Origin: Cristatella mucedo
Lineage: Eukaryota; Bryozoa; Phylactolaemata; Cristatellidae
DNA: 64,000 nucleotides
Assembly: GCA_009760855.2 (NCBI GenBank)
Contig: WPIO01000013.1
Coordinates: 5,914,001-5,978,000 of the forward strand
Direction of reading: 5' to 3'
This document shows, in pieces, positions 58,651 to 64,000 of this stretch. A model generated the notes under the pieces. The model was given only the letters and a program-made list of their open reading frames with translations. It ran no database searches and was not told where the DNA came from. Positions within the stretch are counted from its first letter, which is position 1. Each line of letters starts with the position of its first letter. The translations under genes and the position numbers were made by a program.

Positions 58651-58695
58651 AGAGCCGTTAGAAAACTTAATCTCTATTCAGGCGCTTCACATATG
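58651..58695 (-). mobile_element. Relic LINE family A hairpin
   Basis: GAAAACTTAATCTCTATTCA and GGCGCTTCACATATGCC resemble the minus-strand hairpin and 3' UTR start. The tail is lost. Confidence 0.4.
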
Positions 58696-58792
58696 CCACG
58701 GGGCTCGAGCCCACGACCTCTGCCATCACATACATTCACCTTGCACTCGGTTCGGGTGAGCAGCACCTTAACCACTGGGCCAAACCAGCGCG
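58694..58792 (-). mobile_element. tRNA-like SINE head with a long spacer between A and B boxes
   Basis: Minus strand: TGGCCCAGTGGTTAAGGTGC fits a tRNA A box very well, and GTCGTGGGCTCGAGCCCC fits a B box. About 55 bp separate them, more than in the other SINEs of the window. No shared GATAGCCGTAAAGG body follows, so it is a different SINE or a tRNA-derived pseudogene. Confidence 0.5.
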
Positions 58793-59084
58793 GCGCTAAA
58801 TGCCAATTGGTAATAGCAATAATCTAATGTCATATTTGGTAGTGGGCTATTATTGTTGAAACCTTTAGAGTCCTCAACTATGGCTATTGGTCTATAATAA
58901 CCTAATATTGTCTTGACCTTGGGGCTGCTTAGATAGAGGAACAATGGAGAAGCTGTTTCACGTGCTAGTAGTTTGGCAGGGCTTCAATCTTTAAAAAAAA
59001 GTATTTGTGACATGCCGACGAAAACCAGCAAGCCTTTACAGGTCTTCGTGTTTCTGCTCATATCTGAGGCATCTTTAAGGTTGG

Positions 59085-59166
59085 CTCAGCAAATGTAAAG
59101 CGCCTAGGAAGAGATTGAGTTCTTTGGGGGTGCTCTCTCAAGTGCATTATTATTATTATTATTACC
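59085..59166 (+). mobile_element. LINE family A tail
   Basis: CAGCAAATGTAAAGCGCCTA, GGAAGAGATTGAGTTCTTTG and AAGTGCATTATTATTATT. Only about 80 bp. Confidence 0.85.
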
Positions 59167-59317
59167 AGTGCTTTCCAAGCTCAACCTGTGACAGTTAAAA
59201 CATAAATATGTTTTGGACCAAATTGCTTACGTGTAAAGCTGGTTAGAGAGCCTTCGCTATATGTTCAAACGCATTCTGATGCTCAGTTCACGCGGGCGGG
59301 GCGTGCGCGAGCGCACG

Positions 59318-59338
59318 CTCACACACACACACACACAC
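59318..59338. repeat. Short (CA)n run
   Basis: About 10 CA units. Confidence 0.85.
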
Positions 59339-59627
59339 AGATCAATCAAGTGAGTCCGCTCGCTAGATTCCCCGCTGCCTTGCTTCACACAATCGGTAGG
59401 GCTCGGTGCTTCACACTTCCTGAAACTCTTTGCTTCAAGGTCATTTGGCCGCCACAGCACTGAATGTGAAGAGAAGGCTGTCAGAGTTGATGGCTTTCAT
59501 TCATCTACTGCGCATAGTTTAAATTTGCCACATTCACGTAAAAACATCTTTAACCTTATAAGTAGGCCAATCGATATACTTGCCATATTTAGATATAGAT
59601 GCGTCACTGAATTGTTGCTTAGATGTC

Positions 59628-59795
59628 CCAGTGAATGTCACCTCTAACCATGTTATGCTTGTTTTTGACATTGAACATTCTACCATTAACCACTCGATCA
59701 TGCTTTCTTGGCAGCAAATGTTAAGTGCCTCGACAGAGATTAAGTTCTCTGGGTTGCTAAGCAAATGTATCATTCTTTTCACTATTTTATTGTTG
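59628..59795 (+). mobile_element. LINE family A 3' UTR and diverged tail
   Basis: GTCACCTCTAACCATGTTAT through GCAAATGTTAAGTGCCTCG. The right stem and the ATT tail are degenerate. Confidence 0.75.
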
Positions 59796-62714
59796 CAGGG
59801 GCGGAGTCAGAATTTCAGGTTGGTGGCCACGGTTCAGGTTGGGGTTGATTGTCGCCTGGGGAAAATTTGCCACAGGATATAGGTACTCTCCTCTGTAGGG
59901 GGGGGGGGGTGAATTGCCTTCTGTCCCCCCTCCCTCCCTCCGCTGCTGCTCGTTAGAATTCTAATGGGCTCCTTTGGCAGCCCTTCATGCATGGTTTCAC
60001 CAACCGATTAGACGTGTGCTTTTTTTCCAGCAGCATATATGCTTACATGGAGATTTATTTCTCTTAGCGTGACGCATAGTGCTTTATTGTCATTATTTTA
60101 GTGAAGCAGAGAGAAAAAAAAGGATGCTAGTGCGGGGGTGCATCAGCATGCCACTGCGGTAAGTGGGCGCTAACTGCGGACAGAGGGCGAGCATGCTATC
60201 CTACTTTGGATTCGGTCCCATGAATAAAGCTCGTAGTTTCTTACATCACATTGGACACATATTATCTACTGTCACCAGACATTGGTAACACTTCGCAAAC
60301 TCCAACCAAGAGTAAAAAGTTATTTAATTCAGTCACATTTTTAAGATTTTTAAATTAGGGGAAATTATGTTTTCTATCGTCATGTAGTTTAAAGATGCAT
60401 TCCACCTTCAAGTAACAACTACGACGTTTGAGGAAAGGCGTTCAGCTTCTTTTCAAGCGAAATCGCCGCTATCTTGATTTTTAACATTACAGGTAGGTGT
60501 CGCAGGAAAATAAGTGATAGGCTTTTGGGGTCTAAATTAATTTTTCGAGTTGGGCTAAACAATGCTAAAACAAAGCGATGGAAATCAAAACAGCGTGGCA
60601 TTAAGGTAGTGTGTATTGGTCTCGCAGAATTTTCATCTATTTAGTAAAATTTTGGTCATCCGAAGACGAGGCACAACAGCGGTCCAAGCATTATTAACTC
60701 GCAATGGCTTACTCATTCTTTGACACGTGAATATCTAAGTGGCAAAGTAAATAAGGAAATAATTAAGTGATAAACGTGCTAAGGACACTGCAGTTGATAA
60801 TTCAAACACCCTAATCTGTTATTAGCTGTAAAAATATATCACATGCAACATATTATCAACTTCTAAGCAAGCTTGTGAGCCAGGTACTGTTACAGTCAAT
60901 CTATTGAACGCTTTCTTACCAGGCACAAGATGGATGTTTAGTCAAGATGAGTGATACGAAAAATAAAGAGCAGAACATTCAAACTGGTTCTAGTAGAGTT
61001 TCATAAACAAATTTCCACTCTTCCAGACTTAGATTGCAATTGTATCGTAATTAAAAGAGCTTAAAGCATCTCCTATCTCCATCGTTGGCACTCATGTCTT
61101 CTGCTTCTCCTTCTGTCGCTATCAACCGTAGTTGCTTTTTGATTTGTTCCCAAGTAATACTTCACGTCACCATCAGATAGCTCGCAAGTCATAGTGAGTC
61201 AAAGAATCACCGTAAAAGTAGTAGGCTCATTTTTTCGCTGAATAACAGGCTCAGATCAGATTTTGTTTTTAGATTTTCTAAAGCGCACCGGCTTCAAGGT
61301 GAACTCTATTTCCTTCTAGAAGCGCTTTTGAATAGCCGTTACTAAGAAAATTGCAATTAAGCTCGGCCGTATAATAAGAAAATTATAATCCAACGATAGA
61401 TAAATATAAGTAAGATCAAGAAGCATTGCTTTAATACAATTACCACTTTCAGTATGCATGGAAATATATAGATAATTTAGAAATGCATTACTTGCTTGCT
61501 AGATAGATATTAATAAGATAGGTATCTTAAAATTATTGCAGTAGGATAATGACAGTCATTTATTGAAAGCTTTTTAATTTCAGACACACAAAAAGAGTTT
61601 TTTTTAAGTCTTATCCTACAGTCATATACAAGATGGAAGATAGTGGGTGCGCGTAGGAGCCACGATTTTCATCGTGGGGACACGACCTGCAAAATGCGTA
61701 CGTGGGGGCCAGACACGAAATATTTTCAAGCAGGCATACCCATAATTCAAGCACACCCATAATTTATGAAAAATTTTAGTACAAAGGCATAATGTTTAAT
61801 GCAGACGCAAACTCGGTAGTTGCTCACGGAGTGGAATAAGGACATAATTTCATCATTTACGACAGTCGGACTAGGAGAGTCGGACAGTCGGACAGTCGGA
61901 TTAGGAATATGGGGGGGGGCGGCCCAGGTCGCTGCTCCACTGTGCGAGCAAATGCCGCCCTCCCCGTCCCCTTGGCACGCACCACTAGGTGCGTGCTTTC
62001 ACAAGAATCGTTACATACAAAAGTGAATGAAGAACCAAATACTAGTAGAAAGTGTAATACCATTCATTAACTTTCTACTTTATGGATTCGTATTCTGGCT
62101 TGCATTATAATGCCGTAAAACCTTTCTGGTAAATCTTTTTGTCACTTTCTGTTTTACTCTCATTACTGCTGCGTAGAAAGATAAAAAATAATGTAATTAT
62201 GGTTTTATTCGTTACAGTTGGAATTTCTTAGAGTGTTGTGTTAAGCGATGATCTAATCTAATATTTGCAATCGAAGTATGGCAAGCTTTCTAATTTAATG
62301 GCTGTTTTTAAAGTTGGCTACCGCTATAAAAATACAAACCAGGTGCAAAATATGAGCTTTTATATACGAATTATGGCCACGCGAATAAATAGATGCGCTA
62401 GAAAACATGTTTGCCTCACGTTGAAAACAGCGACGAGCTTAGTTTGAAAGCGCCGATTCCACTATTTAAGTATCAACGTCGCCGCGCATTTATTGTCGCC
62501 CTCACTTTCCTGCAGGTTCTGATTGCTGCCACGTTAGCCTCTCTTGGTTAATGTAGGTCTGTAGCCTCATTGCTTTCATTGAGTAAGAAGAGAGGGGCCT
62601 CGAAAAAGGAAGAGACAGACCGGACGTAAATTCGCTGCATTTACCACGAGCCACGCTGCTCCCACGGCGATCGTAATGCGAAGATAAATCTCACTGTCAT
62701 CGTGCAATTATACT
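59796..62714. other. AT-rich anonymous DNA, no gene seen
   Basis: Homopolymer G and C/T runs near 59898-59940. A short tandem of GTCGGACA words lies at 61862-61900. Near 61280-61330 a CTTCTAGAAGCGCTTTT stretch may be an old LINE tail. No gene. Confidence 0.4.
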
Positions 62715-62788
62715 GTTGTGACCCAGCGGTTTGAGCCCAGGCGTTTGAGCTAAGTTGTGCTCTCGACCATTGAGCCCTACGAGAGTTA
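62715..62788 (-). mobile_element. Possible tRNA-like SINE head
   Basis: On the minus strand GTAGGGCTCAATGGTCGAGA resembles an A box, and GGGCTCAAACCGCTGGG, about 45 bp later, resembles a B box. No SINE body follows. It is a tRNA-derived fragment at best. Confidence 0.3.
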
Positions 62789-62910
62789 GTGTGCGTTAAG
62801 GTCGCTGTTGAACGCGTTTAGCACTCCGTAGCTGTCAAGTAGACTTCTCTACGCTGTGGCTATGGACTTTTTATGTTGATGCGGGGGGGGGCGTTGCCGG
62901 CGCTGCAGCG

Positions 62911-63380
62911 TTAGTAGTAATAATAATGCGCATGATAAAGCGCCCTCAGAGAACTCAATGTCTTTCTAGGCGCTTTACATTTGCTGCAAAGGAAAACGCG
63001 AATGAATGATGAGTAATATCATGCTTGATAAACAACGTGATTAGCATGGTTAGTGGTGACACAGGGTCAGCATGCGAGTGTGGTTAGTAGCACTATGCAC
63101 AGTGTCAGCACGCATAAGCACATGAAGGACGAATCACAGGGACCCATTAAATGCTGTCCTAAATAGGTGTGTTTTTAAGTTCTTTTTAAATGTGGTCAAG
63201 TCAGGGGATGTTCTAATGCAAGTCGGGAGGGAGTTCCAGGCTTTGAGAGCACACGAACTAAATGTACGGTCTCCAAAGGATTTGAGGTCTGTACTAAGTA
63301 TTGGTAAACTGTTGGATTCCGAAAAGCAGGTGGTACGATGCTTGGCCTGGTGGGGGAGTAGATCTAAGAGATAGGACGTT
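62911..63380 (-). mobile_element. LINE family A 3' part
   Basis: AGTAATAATAATGCGCATG tail, intact hairpin, 3' UTR and the reverse complement of the last RT-ORF codons up to AGTAGATCTAAGAGATAGG, then truncated. Confidence 0.88.
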
Positions 63381-63407
63381 TAGGCTTATCTACAGCTCTC
63401 TCTCTCC

Positions 63408-63605
<198 letters not shown>

Positions 63606-63683
63606 CTGTAGCTACCTAGCTGCATCTAGAACCGAATCCCAAGTCTGTATGCACCAGCATTGCTTTATGCACCAACTAGCCTA

Positions 63684-63732
63684 ATAGTAATATTAATAAT
63701 AATAATAATGCATTATTTGATAGAGCCCTTAG

Positions 63733-63771
<39 letters not shown>

Positions 63772-64000
63772 TAGGCGCTTTACATTTGCTGCAAAAGAAA
63801 CATGATCGAATGGTCAGTGGTAGCATGTTCGATAAACAACAAGAATAAATTGCACAGGGTCAGCTTGCAAGTACGGCTAGTGGCAGCATGCACAGTTTCA
63901 GCTCGCACAAGAAAGTAAAGAATGAATCACAGGGACTCACTAAATGCTGTTCTAAATAGGTGCGTTTTTATGTTCTTTTCAAATGTGGCCAATTCTGGGG
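63684..64000 (-). mobile_element. LINE family A 3' part with (CT)n in the hairpin loop, cut by window end
   Basis: (AAT)n tail, then TTAGAGAACT followed by about 32 bp of CT and CCCTCTAGGCGCTTTACATT. The (CT)n sits exactly in the hairpin loop. On the complementary strand this is the same (GA)n growth seen at 9951-10035. The element continues past the window. Confidence 0.88.

Overview
This is a window of nuclear DNA from an animal, most likely an invertebrate; I cannot name the species. The evidence is one intact class A GPCR on a single coding exon inside a CpG-rich island, dense L2/CR1-type LINE debris, tRNA-derived SINEs, long dinucleotide and trinucleotide arrays, and no operons, ribosome-binding sites or other prokaryotic organisation. 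Almost every other open frame is repeat-derived or an off-frame shadow.

Genes. The only gene I call intact is the GPCR at 33265-34452 (+), with melatonin-receptor-like motifs (NRY in place of DRY, NVxxY in place of NPxxY). It lies in a GC-rich island (about 31.9-35.6 kb), probably has an intron in its 5' UTR (about 32786-33155), and is followed by a (CCG)n run and a perfect 24-bp-arm inverted repeat. A decayed relative (TM1-TM2, possibly TM3, with an internal stop) lies about 15 kb away on the minus strand at 49031-49483. Two broken copies of an unnamed multicopy protein family lie at 47936-48725 (+) and 54530-55260 (-). The C-terminal end of what looks like a pogo-type transposase lies at 53805-54002 (-).

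Repeats. Two LINE families dominate. Family A (about 25 fragments) ends in a GC-clamped hairpin and an (ATT)n tail, as L2-type elements do. Family B ends in a different 3' UTR with an (ATTAC)n tail; its best copy is at 42600-43722. A tRNA-derived SINE family occurs at least eight times. Several LINE insertions are nested and their order can be read: 2880-3127 (39-bp target duplication), 10950-11947, 16248-16912 and 54010-54357. The best case is 41946-46650, where two copies of a roughly 2-kb unit lie in tandem, one broken by a family B LINE and the other by a family A LINE.

Layout. 0-3 kb: LINE fragments. 3-10 kb: mostly anonymous DNA with LINE copies and a small CpG-rich patch near 8 kb. 10-30 kb: LINE/SINE graveyard, a GC-rich stretch at 20.8-22.4 kb, and a 37-unit 13-bp minisatellite at 25.6-26.1 kb in which every unit carries CACGTG. 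30-36 kb: (CGG)n array and the GPCR island. 36-47 kb: SINEs, LINEs and the interrupted duplication. 47-55 kb: pseudogenes and nested LINEs. 55-64 kb: AT-rich anonymous DNA with a few LINE/SINE fragments and a long (TA)n array. I found no convincing new biological system. The most informative material is the receptor with its dead relative, the insertion stratigraphy, and the repeated microsatellite growth inside the LINE 3' hairpin.
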